Shown in pieces: positions 22,868 to 34,800 of a DNA stretch of 64,000 bases. The stretch covers positions 1,581,606 to 1,645,605 of the forward strand of contig CAXAMN010003891.1 in the NCBI GenBank assembly GCA_963970005.1, read 5' to 3'. Source of the DNA: Durusdinium trenchii (lineage: Eukaryota; Sar; Dinophyceae; Suessiales; Symbiodiniaceae). The notes beneath the pieces are model-generated. The model had not been told where the DNA came from and did not search any database. It saw nothing but the letters and a program-made list of their open reading frames with translations. Positions within the stretch are counted from its first letter, which is position 1; each line of letters opens with the position of its first letter. A program made the translations under genes and the position numbers.

Positions 22868-25800
22868 TGGGACTGATGTTCAAGGAAAAGAGAGAGTGAT
22901 TGAACCAGGGCGTGCATAATCCTACAGTAATTGTTGGTGCATGGACTTTGACTTTTAGGTGGATGGCTTCACAAGCACTATTGAAATTGAGATGTGTAGG
23001 CCAGTGTAGGCATGCGCCCAGTGATTTATTATTTGGGTCCATCCTGAATCAACTGTTGTTTCGAAGTGAGTCACGCAAGCTTGATCACTGACGTCCTGCC
23101 ACAATCAGACCAATCGATCCAGGCCGAGGTGAATCAGATATCCTTTTGGGACTGCTCTCAGTCCCCCCAAAAGAGGATATTGAGATCTTGAAATAAGTCT
23201 TTTAGACCTTTTTGGAAGTAGATGATTTGAAGCTTGTCCCCCTTATGTCCCCTTGATCTCATCAAAAAAGTCAGAAGAATAGATGTCAATAGCAAGCCTA
23301 AGAGCAAACTAAGCCGCAAAAGAGTGCATGTTCGATACTTTTCGCCGGTCCCCATCCACAGTTCAGGGTCGATCTGTCAGCGTCCAATCCAATAGTCGAT
23401 CCGTATATGACTGCCATAGGCGAAAGGTCTTTTGGTCGAAGAAGTTGGGCTTTGAGTGACGCTCGTGAGATTAGCCATGGAATTTGGACGCTCTCTTTTT
23501 TGACGGGTGGAATGTTGCCCAAATTTGCATCCTTTTTTTTTTGCCTGCATGGTTCAGACCAGGTGATCCACTTATCCAGTTTGGTCTAGGGTGTGTCCCA
23601 GTACCAGTAACATCCAGTAACGGTTGGTAAAAAAATAACATATCATTATTTATATAGTTTGTTTGGAGAGAAGGCTTTCAATTACTTACCACCCATCATC
23701 CAAGGCGGTAATCGCATGGTTAGTTTTAAAACCCTCAGTTTGTGAGGCAAACAGTTGGTGAGATTCACTCAGGATTTGCTATCCAGATGCCAGACCCTCG
23801 GGTGGATTCGGGGGTGTCTTGAGGTGGATTCGATGGCCATCTAGTAATCTAGTCATGAAGTGACTGAAGTGGCAGTGAATTTAGGGGAAGAAGCAGGGCC
23901 CTAGGGTGTACGAATTGCTGTGTTCCTGGCGTCTCACAGACAGATTTAAACTTAAGCACGGGATGTGGAAGCATTATAGGTTCTCATGAGTGTTCTCATG
24001 TATTTGTCATTTTCACGAGGCACCACCCGTGAGGCTACTTGACAAGAATGGCTTCGATTTAGTGACTTCTTACTTGCAGGGCTTGCCAATCAGCTGTGGT
24101 GTTGGCCTATGAATAATTGGATATGACATGTGATTTGCACCATCTTCTGAGTCGCAGCCTTCATGACAAGTGGTGAAACCAGTGCCAGCCAGAGACGTGG
24201 GTTCAGATGTTGCTTCCCTAAACGCCTTACTGAAACAAGGTGGGCATCGGCTGGAACAATGCCTGGGGCCAAGTTTGCGCAGCTTGGGGTTCCGATTCCT
24301 GTTTTGGTTCGTTCGTGCAGCGGAGATTCGTTGGGCCCAGCGATCGCCAAGCGATAGGGACGGAGTGCTTGGAGCTGACTCGGATTGATGAAGCTGGAGG
24401 ACACAGTCCGCCGGGTCTGGATCGGGACAACCTTGAAGTTATCAAGCTCAAGCTTGGATGATGCTGGATGGTTACTTGATGTAGAATCATGTGTTCTTGG
24501 CCCGGATGTTTTAATTTCATGTAAATGTAATGTTATCTTTTTCTTGGGCCAAGGGTTTAGTTTGTTTCGTTGTTCCTTCAAGCACTTCAACATGTAGTGA
24601 TCACTCTGTTGCTTTGTCATCCCAGTCGTGCTGGGTGTTCTCAACGCCACGGTTCGTTCCGTTCGCATGGACGTCTTTCGGCTCCCAGACGTGCCAAACG
24701 GAGAAATCGGCTCGGGCTGCCCGAGGTGGTGGGCATTATGGCCACGGTGTTGGCCTTTGGAGCACTGTTCGGGGCACCAAGGGAGTGGAGAGGCTGCAGG
24801 CGCCAGGGATGTGATGGATTCTGACTGATAGAGATCCATGGAGGGAGTCTGGCTGTTCCATTAGATTGAGAGTGGATCTACTAACTTCAGCCAGGTGGTC
24901 GACATAATCTGATGATTTGTAATGATCTGCCATGGTTCCCAAAGATGGTCCCCAAAACAAAGTCCTGTCAGTAGCATGGCTAGCCTCATGACGCTGCGAC
25001 GTTTGGTTGCCCAGGTCTCACCTGTTGAGTCGTCACTGGTGGTGGCAACGCGCAGTTGTTGGTGGTGGAAACTGCCACCCTCGGGTCTTTGAGGGTGATG
25101 TGTTCGTCACTTTTATACAGTGCCAGGGTCGGGAGCAGGAGGGTCAATTCTGAGAAGGTTTATTGTGAATCCCTACTGGTCCAGTGCATCCCAGTCGCCA
25201 CTTTTTATAATAACCAGGGCCCAAGGTTTCTAGTACTATGGCTTGAGTCTTTGGACTTGTTACCTATATAATTAGTGGCACTTGGATCCGCTGGGCTCCA
25301 ACATGATCTTTGTTTCGCTCCAGATGGCCTCACAAGTCCCCCCAACCCCCCCCAACGCCTGCAGGTCCCAACCGATCCGCAGCGCGATGAAGCGAATCGC
25401 GTCTTCCAGTGACACGAGGAGAAAAAGCGACACCAAATGATGTTGCAGGGGCATCTCCGTCATGTAGACTCGTAATTACCCCTACAAAAAGGCTCCAGGA
25501 ACATTCCGGCCATCTTGGATGTCCTTCGGCCCGTTGGTTTCGTACGAATTCACCGCAACGGCAACGACCGGTACCGTTTCGTACGGAGGTACGACCCGAA
25601 CTGGGAGACGAAAATCGACAGTACATTCGGCCCCGTCATCGATATCTTAAAACGAAATGTGACCGGACCTCGGGACAGGAGTCCAGGAGCTATGTTCCAC
25701 ACCTGGTCATACCTGGTGCCCTGACCTTCACTTCTGACATCGAATCCGGGTTTTGGGTCCCTCCCAGGCTTGGGACGATGAAGAACTTTGGAGCGTTGGT

Positions 25801-27344
25801 GCAGGGAGCGGGGAGCCCTGACAGGGCCACACGGAGAGCGGGAAGGTGTCGCGTCCCCGACACACGGGAGGCGGATCGGATCGGACTCAGGGTTGGCCGT
25901 TGGTTGGTTGAGCACCATAGACTCGAGCACAAGAGCCGAGGAGACATGGCTTTTTTTCGAAACTTCGCTTCAAAACGAAATCAGGATGAGAATGAGATCG
26001 AGCGTTTCGTAAAATGGCTCTAGCCTGCCATGCCAACAGAGGTTGGTTGAAGAACCCGGCCTATGACTATATCTCACGGGGTGCCCCAGTATGGTTATGG
26101 TCCTGGTCCTCAATCTCAGGTCACTTGGGTCCTCCTGGCTGAGTTGCTCCGGCCAAGGCAAGCTCGGTTTGCTTTGGCGTGGACGGCGCCCTCATCGCGC
26201 TCTACGGCGTCTTCTTGGGTGCTGGGTCTGGGGCACTCAGAGGTTTGGGGCACTTCATGTGTAAAGTTTGTCGAATGTAATGATCAATGATACATATACC
26301 CCAGAAGTCCAGTTTGGTCATGTTTGGACTATATATTGTCTGTTTTGACCGACTGAATCAAAGGAAATTCCTAGACTCGGGTCACCTAAAGACCATTCTT
26401 TTCGTCTTTGACTCCCAGAATATATGCAAGTTGTTTGTTTTCGATCTTGGCTTTTGATGCCTTCCATTGCCTTCCCCCAGATCTCCTCAAACCCTGGTAA
26501 TTACATTCCTTGCCAAAACGGATCACGACTCTACCTCACTATATATATACCCTACATCACTCCCACCGTCCCATGCCGCCCGTCTTGTGGTGCCACTTGT
26601 TCCGGTTCCGCCGCTTCGCTGGTAGGTTGGATCAACAATTAAAGATCCCGGAGTTCGGCGCCTTTTTCTGGATGCGTGCGCCATACGCGCGTCATACGAT
26701 ATAGCACCATGCATTTGTTTTTCGTTTGTTGCCATTTGTTTTGCGCAAAGACGAGACCATGAAGAGGGACGGCGGCGCAGCGGAATGCACGGAGCTCCGT
26801 GGGTTGGTTGTTTCCTTCTTTACAGCCTGTTCCAAAGGTGATTGGAAGACAGCCTGTTATAGGTTTTTACAGCCTGTTTTGACAGCCAACCCCTGGAAGA
26901 CGGTGAAGGTGATTGGAAGACTGGAAAGACTTTTCCTTCAACCTGTGCCGGTGATTGGTGGGGGTGTTGGATCCACTTTTTTCGGAACGAAGCAGTCACG
27001 TTACTTAGGGGTGCGGTCCATGAAGGTTAGGGGTGCCCCTGTCACCTCCACTCACGGAAGGGAGCCACACCACCCAACTCGCTCTGTGACTCCTGGGTGA
27101 AGCAGCGAGTTTTTGGGGGTCTCGATGTGTGAAGCCAGTCCGTTGGAGCCTGGGAGCGCGTCGATGTGGGATTTAGATGGGGGTCGATGTGGATTGAAAG
27201 CTGGGGTCGATGGCAAGCATGTCATGATGAATGGAATTTCGAAAAAAGACCCAGATCTCATGCACATCCGCAGCATCTCAGTACCAGTACGGTTGCTTTC
27301 TGCGCCAATTACACTCATTCGCCGGGCCGCAGATCAAACCTAGC

Positions 27345-27527
27345 CCAGACACTCAGACTGCCATATATGCCTAGATTGACCCCCAAAACCACCCCTATGA
27401 GCCTATGTAGGCATACCTAGAACCTGATTGACCCCTGTTTTGGAGCCAAAACATGGTCTTTCCTGTCAAAACAGAGGTCAAATGGGGGTCTTGGTATATA
27501 TGGCATACATGGAGTGTCAGGCTAGGC
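27345..27527. repeat. Nested inverted-repeat element
   Basis: Outer ends resemble the CACTCCATG family (CCCAGACACTC on the left; CATGGAGTGTC on the right). Inside, 27411-27497 is a second palindrome with arms ACCCCTGTTTTGG and CAAAACAGAGGTCAA. That inner block recurs at 56866-56950 with only a few differences, suggesting one element inserted in another or a modular composite. Confidence 0.6.
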
Positions 27528-27540
27528 AGGCCACATTTCC

Positions 27541-27665
27541 AGGGTCCAGGTACCTCCGTACTTCGGATGGTCGTTGCCGGAGGTGAGTTCGTACTTCCTG
27601 AGAATGGTCGTTGCCTGGGGGTCTGGCAGGACATCCGAGGAACGGATGGTCCTGGACCCTTAGGG
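27541..27665. repeat. MITE-like element, GGGTCCAGG family
   Basis: The left end AGGGTCCAGGTACC pairs with the right end GGTCCTGGACCCTTAGGG. Inside, GAATGGTCGTTGCC-type blocks appear twice as direct repeats. The unit is 125 bp. Confidence 0.62.
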
Positions 27666-29405
27666 ACGATCCCCACCTGCCTTTTTTAGGGGGCCTTCAG
27701 AGACCCCTCCCAGAAGAAGAACCGGAAGAACGAAGAGAGGGAACCCCATTGGTTGGGGATCTCTCCATGGTTGGGGATCTTCTCCAGAGATCACCTCCCC
27801 AGCACCGGTGGAATTGCTCGGCTTGACAGAAACCGGTGCGAGAGCTGGTGGTGAAGGATGGGTTCTGATCCAAGCCATCGCGATGGAGGCAACGATCCCC
27901 TTTTCGTTTCGTGAAAGAGATCAGTCTACCCTGGGGGCGATCGGCTCGGGCTCGGGCCTTCAAGTCCACACGAAAATGGCAGCCGGGCCAAACACTTCAT
28001 GTCGACGTTTTGGACATGACAACATGCGTCCGGTGTTGTCGACTGGGCATCCGGTTGGGTCGTTGGGTCCTTGGTCGAAGTTGGTCGTCACACCTGGTGT
28101 GTGGGACCCGAACCGGTTCCACCGGGCGAGTTCGGCATGGAACCGGGCGAACGGAAGACGTTCTTTTCCTTTACAACTCCCAGGATCTTCAAAGTGACCC
28201 TTTGATATCCCAGGATGAGGTCACTTAGGTCTGTACAAGGTCAGTTAGAGACTGCAAAGAGGTTCCATACCATTGGACACGTGGACATAAACCATTGGTT
28301 CCATACCCAATGGTTCCAGTGGACATAGGTTCCAGTTGTTTTCAGATTCCATGTGGGTCTCTTCCAGGGTGTAACCATTTTTGGCCTCTTTTGAACACAA
28401 ACACACTGGAGGCAAAGCCGCTATGCGTGCTATCCTTCCACCTCTAGTACCGCATGTTGCCGCTCTACCCCAGTGGTGATGCATTGCCTTCGTCCAGGTA
28501 TTGGAATCATCGCTTTTCATATTGTCATTGATATTGCAGGGATGCCCAGCCACTTCACAATCGCACATTCGTCCTTGTCGGAGTGCCACGACCTTATAGT
28601 CCTGGAGTATAAATTATATAGAATAGGGACAAATCCACAGGACAAAAGGAAACTAACTGGTCACGTTTTGGGATCACATTCTATATTGGCTTCAGGATGG
28701 TTCAGTCTTGCGAGGCCCTTGATGTTGCAGTCTTGTTGGCCTTCTCCTAAATTCATTTCAGGAGTCCAACCCGCGGTGCACAGTTTCTATAAGCTCTTTC
28801 TCTTTCCCCAACACTACCTCCTCAGGTGTTTGGACCCTCCTGGCACCCGGGCCCCCAGTCTCACCGAACTGCTCACGAAGGTACGACAGCGGAGCCCATC
28901 GACGGTTTCGATTTCTGATCCAACTCCACCGTCAGGGGGTCCAATGGATGAAGCTGAAAGCGTCAACCCAAAGCGGACATGCATGGCCATGGCCGGACGT
29001 CGCCCCAGGTGCAAAGCGTGTGCGGCTCGGGGAAAGACACCGTGGGCACTGTGGCACACATGTCCGCGCTGGTGGCAGGACTGGCAGTGCTTGATTGGCA
29101 ACTGTGAGTCTGTAGATGAGGTGCTTTTACTTCTAAGTCAGCTTCTCAAACCTGAGGTTGATCAAGGGACCAGTAACCAAGGCAATCACGAGGTTGGATG
29201 CTGTTTCCAGATGGCCAAGAAGAGGTCCCGACGCCAGGATTTTGCTATGTGATCATTTTCCTCCCCCCGATGGGAGACGGAAGCTTCTTCGGCAGTGACC
29301 GGCTGGGAACCCCGCGACAGTGCGGTGCGACCGGGATTGGGTGACCTGGGAATCCCAGCGGCCGCGAGGATCTCTGTGCTTTGGCCAACCGTCGTTTTGA
29401 GGACT

Positions 29406-29451
29406 GAATATATATATATATATGTGTGTGTGTGTATATATATTTATATAT
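29406..29451. repeat. (AT)n/(GT)n compound microsatellite
   Basis: An AT run passes into GTGTGTGTGTGT and back into TATATATATTTATATATA. Confidence 0.9.
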
Positions 29452-31607
29452 AGACATAGACCTCTCAGGGTGTTGTGAGTTGGAAATCCCAGCTGAGATG
29501 TTTGTTTGATGTCTGGTGTGATGCCGGAAAAGCTCAGAAGCACAGCTTGGAGCTATGCTCCAGCGACAGTCACAGTGAGAGACTGGTCCAGTCGGAGCAC
29601 CCAACTTCCTTAGGGCTCCAAGTGCCTCCCCTCAGAAGGTGACCTTGGGTGACTGGAAGGTTGGTTACCATACCTCCTGAGCGAGCATTTTGGAAGCGTC
29701 AAGGGGGAGTAACTTGCGGTTGGCCGTCTTCTCCCCCAAAGTCACCTCTGGTTCCACAACGAACCACATGGAATTCCACTGAGGCCATACATCGTGAATT
29801 GCGGCATGACCAGCCCAAAGTACGTCACGCTGGACGTGCAAGCCCCGGTCTTTGGACTACTTTGCTGACTAGCAGTTGCTCAGGAGGGAGCGACTGAGGG
29901 TCGCCTCTTGCTAGATGAAGATAGAGAAATCTTCCAGGCACCACGACCATTCTGTCCGGGTTGTTCCAATGGATTGCCACTCTTTCAGGTATGTCACAGT
30001 TACTGATTGGATGGTCCAGGTAACATCATTAGCTCGGCCATGATCTCTTATAGCTGGTAGCTCCTTATTCAGCATGATCATCGGCCTCATCCATCCTAGA
30101 TATGCCCTTTCTCAGCTCGCTGAGCTGGGTATTTCTAGACCTTTCTCGCCTGGGGACACTGTAAGCTGCGACTCTGGGACCAAGGAAGCAACGACCCAGT
30201 GTCTAGCCTTCTTTAGAAGGACTGCCGGGGGGGTGCCCTTTGGAGCCTGGTGAGAGGAAAATTGCATATAGTCTTTTTTTGTCTCAATTGAAGTCTTTCG
30301 AACATGTTTGGAGGTGTGATGAGTATGAATTTTGTGGGAGCTTATGTTCTGCCATGACAAGCAGAGACACTTATTTATTATAATATTAATCAAGTCAAAA
30401 GCTTCTGCTGCAATGGTCTCTAGCAGCACTTGGCCTTGCGGCCGGCAGGAGTAATGGCATTGAGATCGGGACGGCGCAAGCTATAGCCTGCGCCCTGTGG
30501 TTGTTCACTCGATCTCATCTTGCCGTTGATTTGACGCATTTGGAACTTTGTTTACTGATGCCCAGGTGAGGGTGGCCACCTGACCTGATAACTCAGTAAG
30601 ATTTAAGATTTGAGGAAATCCTGCATTTGACTTCCCATGCCGTGGAGGTACTGTCCTGGGTGCAGGGGTCGTGGCGGCCATCGTGAATGCCATCATGAAG
30701 CCCGTCAGCCTGGTGGGTTTGGGGGGATTCCGTGGTTGGGCTTGAAGGACTTCGATATGTGCAGATGGGATGGACAGAGGAACATTGGTGGAAACCATTT
30801 GGATTAACATCCCACAAGGATCACGGGAACTGCTAGAGAAGGTACTGGGGGTGGTGGTCAATTTCTATTTTCGCTTGGACCGTCGTTGCTTGCTCTTCGA
30901 TCTTCCTTTTGAGGCGCGACATCAGTGACGACGGCATCGCAGTCTTCTCGTGCGGGGAATCGGCTGAGGGGTACGGAGCCCAGATCTGGTCGGGGAATCG
31001 GCAGGGTCGGCTGAAAATCTCAAAGCATCAAATTCTCTGTGCACAACTGGTTGCTTGCAAATGGACTCCGCATGAATTCGGATGGGTGAGACCCATACAT
31101 TTATCTATTCTAATTGGTTATATGAGTATGGGTAAGTCATGGTCCAGTGGTATGTCCTAGGACAAACATTGCGTGATCGAGATAGATCAATCAGGCGCTG
31201 GCTCCTGTACCAAGGCTTCTCTACATCTACAGAGGCTTAAAATCCCAAAGGCCCAAAGCAAGACCTTCACGGGCTGAATACCATTAGAAAAGCAAACATG
31301 TGCAACACTTAGGGGCCCTGGAGTATCCCTTGCTAAAAACATAAATGGTGTAGCTCTTAAAAGGACTAAGCTTAATGGATTGATCGCCAGGTCTTGGCCT
31401 AAACAACCGCGCCTTTGGCAACCTGAGAAGGGGCAAACGAAAGCCAGGAGGAACCAGCAGGTGACTTGTGAACAAACACATTTGAGCCGATTGTCACCCA
31501 ATCCAAGACACATCTGTAACCTAAAGGGTGTATTTGGTCTATTCTAGTATTGTGGTGATGCTAGTGATGCACTACATAGTCACCTTGCATTTGTTGCATC
31601 ACTAACA

Positions 31608-31612
31608 TTTAA
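31608..31612. other. Left target-site duplication TTTAA
   Basis: The five bases directly before the 5' LTR are TTTAA. The same five bases follow the 3' LTR at 39664-39668. Copia integrases typically leave 5-bp duplications. Confidence 0.92.
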
Positions 31613-31838
31613 TGTGAATTTCGAGCAATAGACATGAGTTGAAGTCATTTGTGGATGACTGCGTTCGAGTTTCGCACTCGCCGCGCCGCCCTTGTCCAGC
31701 GCGCTTGAGCCACATGACGTGGCCGCCCGTACTAGGCCTTGAAGAGAAAAGGTCCCCTTACTGCAGACGGAAACTTAGAGCGTTCCGCATCGACGGTGAA
31801 CTCGGTTTGACCTCCTTTCGTGTTCCCGTGTTTTCACA
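31613..31838 (+). repeat. 5' LTR, 226 bp
   Basis: It starts TGTGAATTTCG and ends GTGTTTTCACA. It matches 39438-39663 at every base I compared. No TATA box is visible; the GTGTTTTCAC end and a GC-rich middle (CGCACTCGCCGCGCCGCCC) stand out. As the 5' copy it should hold the promoter. A 67-70-codon open frame inside is present in both LTRs and is probably incidental. Confidence 0.95.
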
Positions 31839-31839
31839 T

Positions 31840-31851
31840 TGGTAGCGGAGC
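31840..31851 (+). other. Primer-binding site, initiator tRNA-Met type
   Basis: TGGTAGCGGAGC begins one base after the 5' LTR. It is complementary to a tRNA 3' end of the form GCTCCGCTACCA, close to the initiator tRNA-Met end used by most copia elements (plant version TGGTATCAGAGC). Confidence 0.82.
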
Positions 31852-31884
31852 TGCCAAAGAGCAGCTCCGGATCCGCCCGTCGCC

Positions 31885-34800
31885 ATGTCTCGATCCCCGA
31901 AGGGAAGCTCGCAAGCGAAAGAGCCGGCCGAGAAGGCCACCCTGGGAAAAGATGAAAGAAGCTACATCCCGCGCTTCGACAACACGATGACCGGCTACCG
32001 AGAGTGGCGCAAGAGGATCCTGCTGTTCGCCCGCCGCCAGGCGATCCAAGGAAGAGCAAATGAGACAGGTCTGTCAGTCCTGTCGATCTTGGAAGGTGCA
32101 AGCTGGCGCCAATGCGAGGACTTGGACCTCGACGCCCTCGAGAAGGACGATGGCCTCAAGAGCATTTTGCAGAGGCTGGACGCCCAATGGCAGTATGATG
32201 ATCGGGTTGAAATGCCCGACGCATTCGAGAAGTACTTCTACAAGACGCAACGTCGAGTTGGGCAGTCGCTCCTCGAGTTCTGCACTAAGCACCAGCAGTC
32301 CCTTCGAGAACTTCAAAAGTACAAGATATCGCTCCCCGAGCAGGTCGCTGGTTGGCTGTTGTTGAGAAAAGCTGGCTTGAGCAAAGATCAACAACAATTG
32401 ATCTACACACAGACCGGCACCGACATGTCCCTCAACAACATCGAGAAGTCCATGTACATGATCCTCGGACAAGACTACAAGCATGTCCACCAACCTGCAG
32501 TCCGACGAGCTCAGAACCAAAGCTTCCAAGGACGATGGAAATCCCGCCAACTCATCCACATGGCTGAGGACGATGAGCTTTGGGAACAGGATGACTGGAC
32601 AGAAGACTATGAGCCCGATGAAGATGCTTTTTATGAAGCTGATGAATGGTATGACCAGGAGTACGACCTCGTTGATGACCCAGAAGATTTGGCATACCTC
32701 CATCACACCGATGAGGACACGATCTTCGACACCGAAGAGTATGACATGGCAATGGCAGCTTACACTGATGCCAAACAACGGGTGCTTGAACTCAAGCGCT
32801 CACGTGGTTTCTATCCAGTGGTTGCTATGGTCGACAAGAACCAGCTCCCCGTCATGGCCAACGCCAACAGCAGTTCAGGTGGAAAGAGTCCGAAAGGACG
32901 TGGGAAAAAGGGAAAATCAAAGTCCAAAGCACCACAAGGAAAAGGACCACAAGGAAAAGCTCGTGCACGTGATGCAATGGTGTGTCACCGATGTGGCAAG
33001 CCTGGACACTTCGCCTCGCAATGCAAGGCAGCAAGCTCTAGCACGACCTCGACCTCAGCAAAGAAGAGAACATTGGAGGAATCAGATCCTCTCCTCACTG
33101 GCATGGTTCTTTTTGAGAATGTCATGGCCTGTGAGAATGACACCTCTCCAAAGAATGTCATGGCTTGTGAGAATGCCACCGCCTCTGAGAATGTCGTGGT
33201 TTGTGAGAATGCCACCCCTCATGAGAATGTCATGACTCTTGTGAATGACACAGTCCAAGTCGAGTTCTATGACTGTGAAGAGTTCTTCGAATGCGAAGAT
33301 GCCTACAGCAGCTCAGATGTCCTCGTGTCTGAGCATGAATGGTTGGTCCCTCCAGAAATGGCAATTCAGGATCAAGGAGCATCTAGCTTCCTGATCGGCA
33401 CGGAGTACATCCTTCGCTACATGGCTTGGTTGCAGCTCCTTGGCGTCGATCTCTCACGACTGGAGTTCAAGAAGTGCAGCAAACACTTCAAGTTTGGCGG
33501 AGACGCCAGTGGTCACGCAAGATGGCTTTTGTCAGTGCCCACCTACATCAACGGCAAGGCAGGCTTCATTCAGGCCTACATCATCTTCGGAGCCACACCT
33601 CCCCTCCTTGGGAGACCAGTGATGGAAAGGCTTCAAGCAGTTGTCGACTTCGGAGCCTACAAGATGCAAATCCTCGGCAGTGATTGGCTTCCAATCGAGA
33701 AAGGACGCCAAAACACCATGCTCATGAGGCTAGCTCGCAAGGAAGCTGGTCCAATGCAGTTCAACAACCACCAGTTCGACCTTCGAACTGAGGATGACCA
33801 CCATGAGATCCTTCGCTTCGACGACTTCATTGAAGACATGAAGGCCCAGAGTCGCTTCAGTTGCATCAAGAGCAACCTGGAGAAGACCTTCAAGCCCTCC
33901 ACGGTCTTTACGGCTGAAGACCTGGAATCACCTCCTCAAGAAGGTGAGAAAGAAAAGAACCAAGAGTCACTTCGCGGTTTTTGGAACATGGTGCTGGAAC
34001 AGATCTGCAAGGAAGAAAGACGGCTACAACGTGAAATCCTCCATGCCCGTGATCACCAACCTGACCGACAGCCAGTGGTCTGGGAAGTCTATGTTGGACG
34101 TGGCAATGTCACCAAAGAATGTCAAAGACTTGGTGCCAAAGTTCGACGATTTGGACTTGAAGATGGCTGGAACTTCAACAAAGCAGCCGACCGTCGTGCC
34201 TTCCTGCAGCTAGCTGATGAAGAAGCACCTGATGAAATGTGGCTGAGTCCAAAATGCACACTATGGAGCACCATGCAGAACATCAACGTCAAAACAGAAG
34301 ACGATCGGCTTCACCTCAAAGCTCGCCGACAAGAAGACCACGAAAAGCATCTCAAGTTCTGCCGCCGTGCTTATCTTGGACAAGTGCGCCGAGGTTCACA
34401 TGCTCACATAGAACATCCAGCTCACGCGCTGTCCTGGAAAACTCCAGCTTTCGCCAACCTACCTGGCTACAAGGTCATTTTTGATCAATGTGAGTATGGC
34501 GCAACCACGATGAACGACAATCACGAAGAGATGCCCATCAAGAAGCCAACAGCTCTTCAAACAACGAAGTTGGCAATGGTCCGTCGAATGTCCAAGAGAT
34601 GCAGTGGTGATCACATGCACCAAACCCTCGAAGGCAGCAACAGATGCCACAAGGCTGAGGACTATCCCATCAAGATGGCACAGCATATAGCACATGCCCT
34701 CGTTCAGCCCGAAGGACTTGAAGAACAGACCTTTGCTGCTGGAGATGGCGATGAACAAGAGTTGACTGGTGTTCTTCGAAAGCTGGCCACCACCCATGGA

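Larger units (their letters stand above)
21112..27344. other. Non-coding tract; two long frames without domains
   Basis: The tract holds elements at 22346-22460 and 22755-22867. Two frames here are long for random sequence: a minus-strand frame at 24090-24839 (249 codons) and a plus-strand frame at 25409-26023 (204 codons). Neither shows a motif, a plausible codon pattern or a family that I recognise. Local direct repeats of TTACAGCCTGTT and GGTGATTGGAAGAC lie at 26818-26925. Confidence 0.4.
27666..31612. other. Non-coding tract upstream of the retrotransposon
   Basis: No gene recognised. A 259-codon frame (28473-29252) runs through a MITE fragment at 28822-28875 and shows no domain. There is an AT/GT microsatellite at 29406-29451. 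The copia element begins at 31613. Confidence 0.45.

Noticed and set aside
28473..29252. 259-codon plus-strand frame as a gene
   Set aside because: It runs through a MITE fragment at 28822-28875 and shows no domain; the opposite strand is open over part of it.
31639..31845. 68-codon frame within the 5' LTR (and its twin in the 3' LTR) as a gene
   Set aside because: It lies wholly within LTR sequence, is identical in both only because the LTRs are identical, and shows no domain.
32074..32778. 234-codon minus-strand frame inside gag
   Set aside because: It is the antisense shadow of the intact gag-pol frame.
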